Assembly: GCF_001641695.1 (NCBI RefSeq)
Contig: NZ_LSEF01000114.1
Span: forward strand, 62,001 to 126,000
Reading direction: 5' to 3'
From: Bradyrhizobium neotropicale
GTDB taxonomy: Bacteria; Pseudomonadota; Alphaproteobacteria; Rhizobiales; Xanthobacteraceae
DNA length: 64,000 bases
Of this stretch, positions 8,861 through 17,340 are shown piece by piece. Numbering within the stretch: position 1 is the first letter of the stretch; each line of letters begins with the position of its first letter. The position numbers and the translations under genes were made by a program. A model generated the notes under the pieces. It saw only the letters and a program-made list of their open reading frames with translations. It ran no database searches and had not been told where the DNA came from.

Positions 8861-10294
8861 ATGACTGGGACGTCATCGCCCCAAAAGCTTTCATTGTTTG
8901 CACTGACGGCAATGGTGGTCGGCTCCATGGTCGGCTCGGGTATTTTTTCGCTGCCGCGAACGTTCGGCATCGCAACCGGCCCGTTCGGCGCCATCTTCGC
9001 CTGGTGCATCGCAGGCGGCGGCATGTACACGATGGCGCGCGTGTTTCAGTCTCTGGCCGAGCGAAAACCGGATCTCGACGCCGGTGTCTATGCCTATGCG
9101 AAGGCAGGTTTTGGCGATTATCCCGGCTTCCTGTCGGCGCTTGGCTACTGGACGGGCAGCTGCATCGGTAACGTTTCCTACTGGGTCCTCATCAAATCGA
9201 CCTTGGGTGCGTTCTTTCCCGTGTTTGGTGACGGCAATACGGTCATCGCGATCATCGTTGCCTCGATCGGGATCTGGCTGTTCCACTTCATGATCCTGCG
9301 TGGCGTGCAACAGGCCGCTGCGATCAACACCGTCGTCACCATCGCCAAGATCGTGCCGATCCTGATCTTCATCGGCATCCTGATCTTCGCCTTCAAGGCC
9401 GACCTGTTCCGCGCCAACTTCTGGGGCGGCGAGGGTATGCCGGACAAGAGTCTCTTCGAGCAGATCCGCGCGACCATGCTGGTCACGGTGTTCGTGTTTC
9501 TCGGGATCGAGGGGGCCAGCGTCTATTCCCGCTATGCCAAGGAGCGGTCCGACGTCGGTGCCGCGACGATCCTGGGCTTCGTGACCGTCACGAGCCTGAT
9601 GGTGCTCGTCACCATGCTGCCCTATGCCGTACTGCCGCGCGCGGAGATCGCCGACATGCGACAGCCGTCGATGGCGACGGTGCTGGAGGCAGTGGTCGGA
9701 CATTGGGGCGCCGTCTTCGTCAGCATCGGACTTCTGATCTCGGTGCTAGGCGCCTATCTGGCCTGGTCGCTGATCTGCGCCGAGGTGCTCTCCGCCGCCG
9801 GACGGACCAGGGACATGCCGCGCGTGTTCGGCACCGAAAACGCCAACAAGGTGCCGGCTGCCGCGCTCTGGCTGACCAATATCGTCGTGCAGCTGTTCGT
9901 CATCAGCACCTATTGGTCCCGGGATGCCTTCGCCTTTATGCTCAATCTGACGAGCGTCATGAATCTCATTCCGTTTTTCCTGGTCGCCGCCTACGGGTTC
10001 TTGCTGGTCAAGCGAGGCGAGACCTATGAAAAGCGCCCGGACGAGCGCAGACGCGACCTGATCTTTACCGGCATCGCCGTCATCTACACGCTCTTCCTGA
10101 TCTATGCGGCCGGGATGAAATACCTGCTATTGGCCGCAATCCTCTATGCCCCCGGCACAGCGCTGTATCTCTGGGCGCGCCTCGAACAGAAGGCGAAGAT
10201 ATTCACTCCGATCGAGTGGGTCATCTTCATCGTGGCCGCGATCGGCGCAGTGGTCGGGGTTCATGGATTGGCCACCGGCTACATCACCATCTAG
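8861..10294 (+). CDS. arcD: ArcD-type arginine/ornithine antiporter
   Basis: 477-residue amino-acid permease of the APC superfamily with about twelve membrane helices. The N-terminal helix has the APC pattern MVVGSMVGSGIFSLP at residues 16-30, and the ArcD/basic amino-acid antiporter lineage is suggested by the following GPFGAIFAWCIAGGGMYTMA. It lies 27 bp before arginine deiminase, so it probably imports arginine in exchange for ornithine or citrulline. The ATG at 8861 was preferred because the hydrophobic family sequence starts there; the open frame reaches back to 8792. Confidence 0.87.
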   Translation: MTGTSSPQKLSLFALTAMVVGSMVGSGIFSLPRTFGIATGPFGAIFAWCIAGGGMYTMARVFQSLAERKPDLDAGVYAYAKAGFGDYPGFLSALGYWTGSCIGNVSYWVLIKSTLGAFFPVFGDGNTVIAIIVASIGIWLFHFMILRGVQQAAAINTVVTIAKIVPILIFIGILIFAFKADLFRANFWGGEGMPDKSLFEQIRATMLVTVFVFLGIEGASVYSRYAKERSDVGAATILGFVTVTSLMVLVTMLPYAVLPRAEIADMRQPSMATVLEAVVGHWGAVFVSIGLLISVLGAYLAWSLICAEVLSAAGRTRDMPRVFGTENANKVPAAALWLTNIVVQLFVISTYWSRDAFAFMLNLTSVMNLIPFFLVAAYGFLLVKRGETYEKRPDERRRDLIFTGIAVIYTLFLIYAAGMKYLLLAAILYAPGTALYLWARLEQKAKIFTPIEWVIFIVAAIGAVVGVHGLATGYITI

Positions 10295-10321
10295 GCAAGA
10301 CCATCGAGCAAGGCATCTCCC

Positions 10322-11587
10322 ATGACGACAAAGCAGACGTCGGAAGCCCCGATACCGTTCGGTGTTCATTCGGAAGTCGGCCAGCTGCGCAAGGTGATGG
10401 TCTGCGCGCCGGGTCGCGCGCATCAGCGCCTCACGCCCTCGAACTGCGACACCTTGCTGTTCGACGACGTGCTGTGGGTCGACAACGCCAAACGCGATCA
10501 TTTCGATTTCGTGCAGAAGATGCGCGACCGCGGCATCGACGTGGTCGAGATGCACAATCTGCTCACCGACACCGTGGCCATTCCGGAGGCGAAGAAGTGG
10601 ATTCTCGACAACCAGGTGGTTCCCAATCAGGTCGGGCTCGGCCTGATCGACGAGCTGCGCGGTTATCTGGAAAGTCTCAAGCCGCGTGAGCTGGCGGAGA
10701 CCCTGATCGGCGGATTGTCGACCCACGATTTCCCCGAAGCACACGGCGGCGAGACGCTCAGGCTGATCCGCGAGGCGGCGGGCATGACCGAATATCTGCT
10801 GCCGCCGCTTCCGAACACGCTGTACACGCGGGACACCACCTGCTGGATCTATGGCGGCGTGACGCTGAATTCGCTGTTCTGGCCGGCGCGCCACGAAGAG
10901 CCGATCCTTGCCACGGCCATCTACAAGTTTCATCCGGATTTCGCCGGCAAGGTCAATGTCTGGTGGGGCGATCCAACGCAGGATCACGGCCTCGCCACGC
11001 TGGAAGGCGGCGACGTGATGCCGATCGGCAACGGCAACGTCCTGATCGGATTGAGCGAGCGCACGTCGCGACAGGCGATCAGCCAGCTTGCCGCGACCCT
11101 GTTCAGGAAGAAGGCGGCCGAGCGCGTGATCGTGGCCGCCATGCCCAAGCTCCGCGCGGCGATGCATCTCGATACCGTCTTCACCTTCGCCGACCGGGAT
11201 TGCGTGCTGATCTATCCTGATATCGTCAACAGTATCACCGCATTTTCCTATCGGCCGGCCGACAATTCCTCTGGCATCGAGCTGCGCAAGGACGAGAAGC
11301 CCTTCGTGGACGTCGTCAAGGAAGCGCTTGGCCTGAAGAAGCTCCGCGTCGTGGAAACCGGCGGAAGCGCCTATTTGCGCGAGCGGACCCAGTGGGACAG
11401 CGGTGCGAACCTCGTCTGCGCCTCTCCCGGCGTCGTGTTCGCCTATGACCGCAACACCTACGCCAACACGCTGCTGCGCAAGGAGGGGATCGAGGTGATC
11501 ACCATCGTCGGCGCGGAACTCGGACGAGGTCGCGGCGGCGGTCACTGCATGACATGCCCGATCACCAGGGACGCGGTCGATTACTAG
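10322..11587 (+). CDS. arcA: Arginine deiminase
   Basis: 421-residue cytoplasmic enzyme that hydrolyses L-arginine to citrulline and ammonia, the first step of the arginine deiminase pathway. Family motifs are in order: GVHSEVGQLRKVMVCAPG at 14-31, TRDT near residue 169, LEGGDVMPIG near 229-238, and the C-terminal GGGHCMTCPI, where Cys409 is the expected nucleophile. Length matches the family. No ornithine carbamoyltransferase or carbamate kinase gene follows, so ATP production would need arcB/arcC elsewhere; alternatively the pair may serve acid tolerance through ammonia release. Confidence 0.95.
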   Translation: MTTKQTSEAPIPFGVHSEVGQLRKVMVCAPGRAHQRLTPSNCDTLLFDDVLWVDNAKRDHFDFVQKMRDRGIDVVEMHNLLTDTVAIPEAKKWILDNQVVPNQVGLGLIDELRGYLESLKPRELAETLIGGLSTHDFPEAHGGETLRLIREAAGMTEYLLPPLPNTLYTRDTTCWIYGGVTLNSLFWPARHEEPILATAIYKFHPDFAGKVNVWWGDPTQDHGLATLEGGDVMPIGNGNVLIGLSERTSRQAISQLAATLFRKKAAERVIVAAMPKLRAAMHLDTVFTFADRDCVLIYPDIVNSITAFSYRPADNSSGIELRKDEKPFVDVVKEALGLKKLRVVETGGSAYLRERTQWDSGANLVCASPGVVFAYDRNTYANTLLRKEGIEVITIVGAELGRGRGGGHCMTCPITRDAVDY

Positions 11588-11723
11588 GCGTCTCAGCGGA
11601 ACCCCGGGGCCTTTACGAAAGATCGCATCAACCAGTGATTTAGAACAAGAACATTAACACGCCATAATCGCCGCGCAGCCTCGAGCGAATCCCGGTGTGC
11701 GTAGCAGCATCGGAGGGGGCGCG

Positions 11724-12560
11724 ATGCGAGGGTCTGGATTTCTTCTGCCGATCGTCGGCTTGCTCGGCGCGGGTACGGCCGGGGCGGCCGACGTTGATCT
11801 CACCGAGTTCAAGACGACCGCGACCGTCCCGCCATATTACTCCGCTCCGTCCTATTCCGCTCCGTCCTGGAGCGTCGTCGGCTCCATCTCGCCGACCTTC
11901 ACCGACAATGCCCTCTTCACCCGCGACAACCGCAGGCCGGATGTCTACTACGAGCCCGACGTGAGCGTCAGGCTGGACGGAAACCTCACCAATGATCTGT
12001 CATACCGGCTCTATGCGCGGGCCCAGTACGAAGCCTTTTCGAGAGAGAAGGACAGCAACTTCTCTGTCGCGCGCATGGGCGCGCGTTTGACAGAGAATTG
12101 GGACGGCTGGCGCTTCTCCGCCATCTATGAACACCGATATGATTTCGACGGCATCTACCGCGACGTCGCCTTCGTCTCCGATGACGTGATGGGCTCGGTG
12201 GCGCGCGACTTCCACGTCAACAACGCGGCATTTTCGCCGCTATTGCTCCTGACCTATCGATTCTCCGATCTGCCGGAAGCGCGCCGCTGGCGCTTTGACG
12301 CCGTGCTCGGGATCGAAGTCAAGCTCGATCCCAGATGGTCGATCGTGAGCACGCCGCTGTTCGAGGCCTACTGGTTTACCGACGGGCTCAATACCGGCCG
12401 TCGCGATCAGCTCTATTCGGTCGACCTGGGGCTGAAGTATAATTTCGCCAGCAACGTGTCGCTCACGACCACCGTACTTTACGAGGCGCGGACGTCGAAC
12501 GTTCCGCTGCGGCGATACAGGGACCTTCGTATCGGCCCTCGCCTGGACTTCGCCTTTTGA
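11724..12560 (+). CDS. Putative outer-membrane beta-barrel protein
   Basis: 278 residues. A signal peptide is visible (hydrophobic core at residues 6-20, cleavage expected after AGA or AGAA near residue 21-22). The mature part has many alternating aromatic/polar strands and ends in Phe (PRLDFAF), as outer-membrane barrels do. Two tandem copies of YSAPS follow the signal. It may belong to the group of rhizobial outer-membrane proteins of unknown role; I do not recognise a named family. The start at 11724 is supported by GGAGGGGG just upstream. Confidence 0.7.
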   Translation: MRGSGFLLPIVGLLGAGTAGAADVDLTEFKTTATVPPYYSAPSYSAPSWSVVGSISPTFTDNALFTRDNRRPDVYYEPDVSVRLDGNLTNDLSYRLYARAQYEAFSREKDSNFSVARMGARLTENWDGWRFSAIYEHRYDFDGIYRDVAFVSDDVMGSVARDFHVNNAAFSPLLLLTYRFSDLPEARRWRFDAVLGIEVKLDPRWSIVSTPLFEAYWFTDGLNTGRRDQLYSVDLGLKYNFASNVSLTTTVLYEARTSNVPLRRYRDLRIGPRLDFAF

Positions 12561-12574
12561 GAGGTGCCTGAAAG

Positions 12575-12820
12575 ATGCCAGCAAGACACCTGTTGATGCT
12601 GACGTGCATCGTCATCGGAAGTATGGCGGCATCCGTCGCGCTGGCCGATCCGCGCGATGCGGTCGATCGTGGTCAGCGTCTGGATACCGATGCGCTGCGG
12701 GACGATGCCGCAACGCATCGTCTGCGGCAGCCGTCTCATCCTCTCGATATTGCACCGCATCGGCCCGCACCAAACGCGAAGGCGACAAACAAGAAGTCGG
12801 GCATGAGCAGCAGCCGCTAG
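12575..12820 (+). CDS. Small putative exported protein
   Basis: 81 residues. It begins with a clear signal peptide (hydrophobic stretch LLMLTCIVIGSMAASVALA, cleavage expected after ALA at residue 24) and continues with a charged, His/Pro/Asp-rich tail of about 57 residues. It starts 15 bp after the outer-membrane protein gene and is probably cotranscribed. No family recognised. It could be a periplasmic partner of the barrel or a non-essential exported peptide. Confidence 0.5.
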   Translation: MPARHLLMLTCIVIGSMAASVALADPRDAVDRGQRLDTDALRDDAATHRLRQPSHPLDIAPHRPAPNAKATNKKSGMSSSR

Positions 12821-13210
12821 CCTGGTCGGGCGTGTCGACGGCTGCAATGTGTCGCCAATAGCGCCGCTGATACGCGATCGACGCGTGCCGAGCAGAAGTG
12901 CAACCTCGTTGGCTCAATCGTCCTGTGGAATCCGAATTGTGTTTTTAGTCTTTGTTACATCAGATTTGAGCGTCGCTGGCGTGGCACAAACTGCATATGG
13001 GGCGTCGCCGAAGTGCACCTCACGAATTCGAGATTTTATTCGCGCAATATTACTACCTGATGGTGTGGGCGTGTCGCGGGGTGTATGATCGGTCAGCCCC
13101 AGAGGCGCGCGTCTTCCGGATCCGGTGGTGGATGTCTCGCCGGCGGGGTGGGGAGGGGACTCTCGATATTGTCATCGTCACCAATATCGGGCGTCGCCGG
13201 AATAGAGTGA
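12821..13210. other. Intergenic region before the histidine kinase
   Basis: 390 bp, lower in GC than its surroundings from about 12930 to 13060. No convincing gene. It should hold the promoter of the kinase gene. A TGGCAC near 12980 is followed by GCA but the spacing does not fit a sigma-54 promoter. Confidence 0.4.
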
Positions 13211-14425
13211 GTGCGTACCGTGAAGCCACGTGGCTCTCCCGCCAGCGTGTCCGATCGAACCAGTCTCGGGAACTGGCTGCGAATAGGTTCGCAAGACACG
13301 ATCGACGGACTATATTGGATGTGTTCGGCGGATCTTCTCTTCGCCGTGCGCCCGTCCTTCCGCGGACACTTCGCCTTTGAAGGGATCAATCCGGCATTCG
13401 AGTCTCGGCTCGGCCTGTCGTCGGAAGACATCCGCGACATCGATATCTTTGATTGCATGAGCGGGGACGACGCCAGATCAATCTGCGAGGCGCTTCGGGC
13501 GGGGCTTGCGGAAGGCGCGGAGGTCAGGATCCGTCAGCGTCTCGCCCTGGGCGGTCCGGCCCGGGCGATGGAAACGACGGTGACGCCGATCGTGGACCCT
13601 GTGATTGGCTCGGTGGTCCGGTTGATCGGCTGTCACCGAGAAATGCGCAACACTCTCTTCGAGAACACGGCCAAAGGGGGCGAAGGGCTCGATACCAACC
13701 TCGGCCTGGCGTCCATTCAGGAGGGAATCCAGCAACGGATCGCCTCCGATCTCCACGATTCCACCTGTCAGCATCTGATTGCCGCCAGCCTTGGCCTGAT
13801 GCGGATTCGAAGCAGCCTGGGCGATCCAGCCTCGGCCGAGCGCCTCTGCGATGACATCGATGCGTCGATCGATGAAGCCCTCCGGGAACTCCGCGCTTTT
13901 GCCTATCTCTTGCACCCACGGAATCTCGCGGGCGAGGGATTGAAGGCCACGATCGAGCGGTACGCCGAGGGATTCTCGGCGCGCACGTCGCTGCGCGTGA
14001 CCGTCGACATCGTGCCGGACGTCGATCGGCTGCCGTATGAGACGAAGCGCTCGCTGCTGCGTGTCGTTCAGGAAGCCCTGACGAACGTGTTCCGTCATGC
14101 GAAGGCGACGGAGGTGGCTATCGCCTTCGAAATCGCCGACGGCCGTTTCCAGCTGACGATCAGCGACAATGGACGCGGCCTTCCCGCCCCCGGCAAGCGC
14201 GGCACCAAGGCTGCGTCGATCGGGGTCGGAATTCCCGCGATGCGGGCGAGACTGTGCGAAATCGGGGGTACGCTCGACATTCGGTCCGATCGCACGGCGC
14301 CGCATACCGGCACCGTATTGTGCGCCGTGTTTCCGCATTCTCTCGCGACGAACCGGCGCAATCGGCGCAGGACCACGACGGTCATGAGGGCCAATGCAGG
14401 CACACAGTCAGCGAAAGAACACTAG
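13211..14425 (+). CDS. NarL-type sensor histidine kinase
   Basis: 404 residues from a GTG start (a GTG at 13220 is an alternative). Residues about 25-145 look like a PAS-type sensory fold. Residues 165-235 form a HisKA_3 dimerisation domain with the phospho-acceptor His182 in the sequence SDLHDSTCQHL. Residues 275-375 form the HATPase domain with N-box Asn292 (EALTNVFRHA) and G-box DNGRG at 319-323. No membrane helix is seen, so it is probably cytoplasmic and senses an internal or membrane-permeant cue. It is followed by two NarL-family response regulators, its likely partners. Confidence 0.88.
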   Translation: MRTVKPRGSPASVSDRTSLGNWLRIGSQDTIDGLYWMCSADLLFAVRPSFRGHFAFEGINPAFESRLGLSSEDIRDIDIFDCMSGDDARSICEALRAGLAEGAEVRIRQRLALGGPARAMETTVTPIVDPVIGSVVRLIGCHREMRNTLFENTAKGGEGLDTNLGLASIQEGIQQRIASDLHDSTCQHLIAASLGLMRIRSSLGDPASAERLCDDIDASIDEALRELRAFAYLLHPRNLAGEGLKATIERYAEGFSARTSLRVTVDIVPDVDRLPYETKRSLLRVVQEALTNVFRHAKATEVAIAFEIADGRFQLTISDNGRGLPAPGKRGTKAASIGVGIPAMRARLCEIGGTLDIRSDRTAPHTGTVLCAVFPHSLATNRRNRRRTTTVMRANAGTQSAKEH

Positions 14426-14484
14426 CCCGCGGCGGCAGGCCGAAAGGTGGCCGAACAGCGGCGAAGAATTTGGAGTGTGCTGCA

Positions 14485-15114
14485 ATGAAACGAATTCTCA
14501 TAGCCGACGATCACGAAGCGGTGCGGTCAGGCTTGCGGGCGGTGCTCGAGCAGCGGGCGGACTGGGAGGTGGTGGCCGAGGCCACTGACGGCGGCAAGGC
14601 CGTCGCCGCGGCGATCGAGAGCCGGCCTCACGTCGCCATCCTCGACTTCTCGATGCCGCGCATGACCGGCGTGGAGGTGGCGCGGCGGATCAGGGACTAT
14701 CCGCTGCAGACCGAGGTCCTGATTTTCACGGTGCACAATTCGGGGCTGATCGCGCAGCAGGCATTTGAGGCCGGGGCGCGCGCATTCCTGGTCAAGTCGG
14801 ACGCGAACAAGTTGCTGCTTGCGGCGGTCGAGGCGCTGCTGCTGCACCGGCCGTTCTGCACGCAAAGCTGTGTGACCGAATTCGATAGCGGGTCGCGCGC
14901 CGACGGCGAGAGGCACCATGAGCTCACGGCCCGCGAGAAGCTCGTGGTCAAGCTGGTCGCCGAGGGCTACAGCAACAAGGGCATCAGCGCGATCCTCGAC
15001 CTCAGCGTCAAGACGACCGAGGCACATCGGGCGGCTGCGATGCGTAAGCTGGAGGTGAACTCGACGGCGGGCTTGGTCCGATACGCAATCCGGGCGGGAT
15101 TGGTCGAGGCCTGA
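14485..15114 (+). CDS. NarL/FixJ-family response regulator (first of two)
   Basis: 209 residues. The receiver domain (1-120) has the acidic pair DD at 8-9, phospho-acceptor Asp54 (AILDFSMP) and conserved Lys104 (LVKSD). A LuxR-type helix-turn-helix lies at about 145-205 (EGYSNKGISAILDLSVKTTEAH). The ATG at 14485 is preceded by GGAG. It probably binds DNA when phosphorylated by the upstream kinase. It is a clear paralogue of the next gene, sharing the first ten residues exactly. Confidence 0.9.
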   Translation: MKRILIADDHEAVRSGLRAVLEQRADWEVVAEATDGGKAVAAAIESRPHVAILDFSMPRMTGVEVARRIRDYPLQTEVLIFTVHNSGLIAQQAFEAGARAFLVKSDANKLLLAAVEALLLHRPFCTQSCVTEFDSGSRADGERHHELTAREKLVVKLVAEGYSNKGISAILDLSVKTTEAHRAAAMRKLEVNSTAGLVRYAIRAGLVEA

Positions 15115-15279
15115 ACGGTGACATCGGCGGGCCGCGGGGCGTCAGTACCTTCGCCGGGATTTCTCAGGGTTTTGTTGGATAACCCTTCCCGCCGGGCGCC
15201 GTATGATCGGCTGAATTTGCGGCCGGTCACCGCCGTTGTCCGCCCGGTCGGGCGGGGGCCGGCAAACGGGAACGACGCC

Positions 15280-15915
15280 GTGAAACGCATCTTGATTGCG
15301 GATGATCATGAAATCGTGCGTTCCGGGCTTCGCGCGATCGTTGAAACGCGCTCCAACTGGATCGTGAGCGGAGAGGCGACCAATGGCGAGCAGGCGGTCG
15401 CGCTGGCGCTCGAGACCAGACCGGACATCATGATCGTCGACTACTCGATGCCGATCATGAACGGTCTGGAGGTCAGCCGCCGCCTCAAGGCGCTGCACGT
15501 GAAAACCGAAGTGCTGATCCTCACGATGCACGAAAGCGAGGAGCTCCTCACGGAGGCCATCCTGGCCGGGATCCGCGGCTTCCTGTTCAAGTCCGATGCC
15601 CGCAAGCACCTGATCTCCGCCGTCGAAGCCTTGCTCGACGGCAGGCCCTACTTCACCAGCGTGCTGCTGGAGAAGCTTCTCCACGACTACCAGGCGAACA
15701 AGCAGAACCGGGCCGACATGCTGCTGACCTCGCGCGAGCAGAGCGTGGTCCAGCTGATCGCGGAAGGCCACACCAACAGGTCGATCAGCGCGATCCTGAA
15801 GCTGAGCGTGAAGACCGTCGAGACCCATCGCGCCTCGGCCATGCGCAAGCTCAGGATGTCGTCCACCGCCGAGCTGGTTCGCTATGCCGTACGCAAGAAG
15901 CTGGTTTCGCCGTAG
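15280..15915 (+). CDS. NarL/FixJ-family response regulator (second of two)
   Basis: 211 residues from a GTG start at 15280, with GGGA about eight bases upstream; the open frame runs back to 15118 but carries no receiver sequence there. It has the same plan as the preceding regulator: DD at 8-9, Asp54 (MIVDYSMP), Lys104 (LFKSD), and a LuxR-type HTH (HTNRSISAILKLSVKTVETH) near 150-205. The 165-bp gap separating it from its paralogue may hold its own promoter. Likely arisen by tandem duplication. Confidence 0.9.
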   Translation: MKRILIADDHEIVRSGLRAIVETRSNWIVSGEATNGEQAVALALETRPDIMIVDYSMPIMNGLEVSRRLKALHVKTEVLILTMHESEELLTEAILAGIRGFLFKSDARKHLISAVEALLDGRPYFTSVLLEKLLHDYQANKQNRADMLLTSREQSVVQLIAEGHTNRSISAILKLSVKTVETHRASAMRKLRMSSTAELVRYAVRKKLVSP

Positions 15916-16022
15916 CGGATGCTTGGCGCGCAACAAAACTCCCTTCCTTCAGGATGATGGCAATGGAACTCGGTATTGCGATGGCTGTTCCATCCATAAG
16001 CGCGAAACACCGGGAGAATCGC

Positions 16023-16217
16023 ATGAGCGATGGAGCAGACTATTTCGCAAAACTGCTGGGGCGCGCCGCCATGGAGGTGTGGGGCGACATGCCCCGCGAT
16101 ATCCAGGAGGCGCTGTTCGAGGCCGCCATGAAGGGGCGAGACACCGAGCGCGAAGATCTCGCGCGGGTGCTGCACGAGCGCCATCCGCGCACGCTGCATC
16201 CGGCGAGACCGGGTTGA
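16023..16217 (+). CDS. Small protein of unknown function
   Basis: 64 residues, start ATG at 16023 with GGGAGAA seven bases upstream. Predicted to be mainly helical (LLGRAAMEVWGDMPRDIQEALFEAAMKG) with a short basic tail. Small proteins with a very similar DIQEALFEAA core are, from memory, common in Bradyrhizobium genomes, but no function is known to me. It is separated by about 100 bp from the second response regulator and may or may not be in its operon. Confidence 0.55.
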   Translation: MSDGADYFAKLLGRAAMEVWGDMPRDIQEALFEAAMKGRDTEREDLARVLHERHPRTLHPARPG

Positions 16218-16614
16218 CAGGGGAGATCATTATACCGCGCTGACTTGCCAGCATCCAGGAACGTTTGCAGAGGCACCCGGTTGGAAATCTGTGCGCGGGC
16301 CAACGCTGACCAAGATGCGAATGAGCGCCGCGCTCAACTGGTTCAACGACGTGAGTTGTCAGCGTGAGCGACATGAATATCGGAAAATGGTACGATCCGA
16401 TCACACAGCGATGGATCGTACCGCGCGAAGCGAATCCAATCGCGATCTTCTCGCAAGCGAACACTGGGAAGGGAATGGATCGCCACGAGAGTGGGGAGGC
16501 TCAGCGCATCTGGGAGCTGCTGGTCGATTGCTGTGCGCGCGGATAACGCGCCTGAAATTCCCGGCGATCGGCCGGAAGGCTATCGCGAGGTCGGGCACAG
16601 GATGTGCCCTGATA
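16218..16614. other. Intergenic stretch with possible short ORF
   Basis: 397 bp between the small 64-aa gene and the TetR-family gene. A possible 60-codon ORF starts at GTG 16364 and ends at 16546; it lacks a good ribosome-binding site. It contains a perfect 10-bp inverted repeat, GGTACGATCC at 16389-16398 and GGATCGTACC at 16413-16422, separated by 14 bases. The role is unknown. Confidence 0.35.
16364..16546 (+). CDS. Doubtful short ORF
   Basis: 60 codons from GTG (or 57 from ATG at 16373), encoding a Trp-containing polar peptide (KWYDPITQRWIVPREANP...). No signal, membrane segment or family recognised and no good Shine-Dalgarno sequence. The embedded inverted repeat at 16389-16422 may simply shape this codon content. 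Reported only because the stretch has no other gene. Confidence 0.2.
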   Translation: MSDMNIGKWYDPITQRWIVPREANPIAIFSQANTGKGMDRHESGEAQRIWELLVDCCARG

Positions 16615-17190
16615 TCACCGCCCGCGGGCGAGATTGACCGCGGCCTCTACCGCGTCCTCCAGGATCTCCTCCGACAATTGTCTGTCATTGACCGCGCGCG
16701 ACAATTGCAGCGCGCCGACCATGGTCGCGTAGATCGCGATCGCCTTGCGTCGTCGCTCGCCTGACGAGCCCTGCCGGATCTGCGCTGCCATCAGTGCGAT
16801 GATGTCCGAGATCTTTCCGGTGAAGGCGTCGCGCGTCGTCTTCGGATGCCGTGCGACCTCGGCGACGAGCGCCGCGGTCGGGCAGCCGGTGCCGGCGCTG
16901 TCACGATGGTGCGGCGAGAGGTATTCGCGGATCGTCGTCACGAGCTCGACACCATTTTCGAGATTGTCCTTGTGGCGCTCTTCGCGCCGGGACAGCGCGT
17001 CGAGCAGGACCTCGCGCACCAGATCCTCTTTGGACTCAAAGTGGGTGTAGAAGGCGCCATTGGTCAGGCCGGCCTCCGACATGATCCCGGCGAGGCCGAC
17101 CGCCGCGATGCCGCTCTCGTGAAACTGTGCGGAGGCGACGTCCAGGATGTGACGGCGCGTCTCGTCCTTATGTCCCTTCTCGTAGCGCAC
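16615..17190 (-). CDS. TetR/AcrR-family transcriptional regulator
   Basis: 191 residues. The N-terminal TetR DNA-binding domain is clear: RRHILDVASAQFHESG, then GLAGIMSEAGLTNGAFYTHFESKEDLV as the helix-turn-helix and following helix. The C-terminal part is the ligand-binding/dimerisation domain. The GTG at 17190 was chosen because GGAGG lies nine bases before it; a TTG at 17193 is also possible. It is divergent from a MATE efflux gene and the two share a large palindrome at 17251-17293, so it most likely represses itself and the pump. Confidence 0.88.
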   Translation of the reverse strand: MRYEKGHKDETRRHILDVASAQFHESGIAAVGLAGIMSEAGLTNGAFYTHFESKEDLVREVLLDALSRREERHKDNLENGVELVTTIREYLSPHHRDSAGTGCPTAALVAEVARHPKTTRDAFTGKISDIIALMAAQIRQGSSGERRRKAIAIYATMVGALQLSRAVNDRQLSEEILEDAVEAAVNLARGR

Positions 17191-17250
17191 CAATTGTTGC
17201 CTCCTGCCAACCGGCCGCGAGCCCGGCCACAAAATCGTGAGGGTTGACCC

Positions 17251-17293
17251 ATTGCATTACGATCATAATAATGAATTATGATCATAATGCAAT
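17251..17293. promoter_or_regulatory. Double palindromic operator between TetR and MATE genes
   Basis: The 43 bp consist of two inverted arms of consensus ATTGCATTAYGATCATAAT around the five bases AATGA. Each arm contains a 14-bp near-palindrome: ATTACGATCATAAT at 17256-17269 and a perfect ATTATGATCATAAT at 17275-17288. Promoter-like hexamers overlap it: rightward TTGACC (17244-17249) and TAATAA (17266-17271), spacing 16; leftward TTGCAT and TATTAT (17292-17265 on the minus strand), spacing 16. This is the layout expected for a TetR operator that blocks both divergent promoters. Confidence 0.75.
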
Positions 17294-17340
17294 GGGGCGG
17301 CCGAAGGCGGCGGTCCTTTTGACTTGAGAGGATTGCACGC

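Noticed and set aside
12975..13000. Possible sigma-54 promoter (TGGCAC ... TGCA)
   Set aside because: GG and GC are two bases too close; sigma-54 sites need a strict 10-base spacing.
13085..15915. VisN/VisR flagellar master regulators
   Set aside because: The two LuxR-type proteins here have receiver domains with phospho-acceptor Asp and follow a kinase; VisN/VisR lack this layout, and they are far from the flagellar genes.
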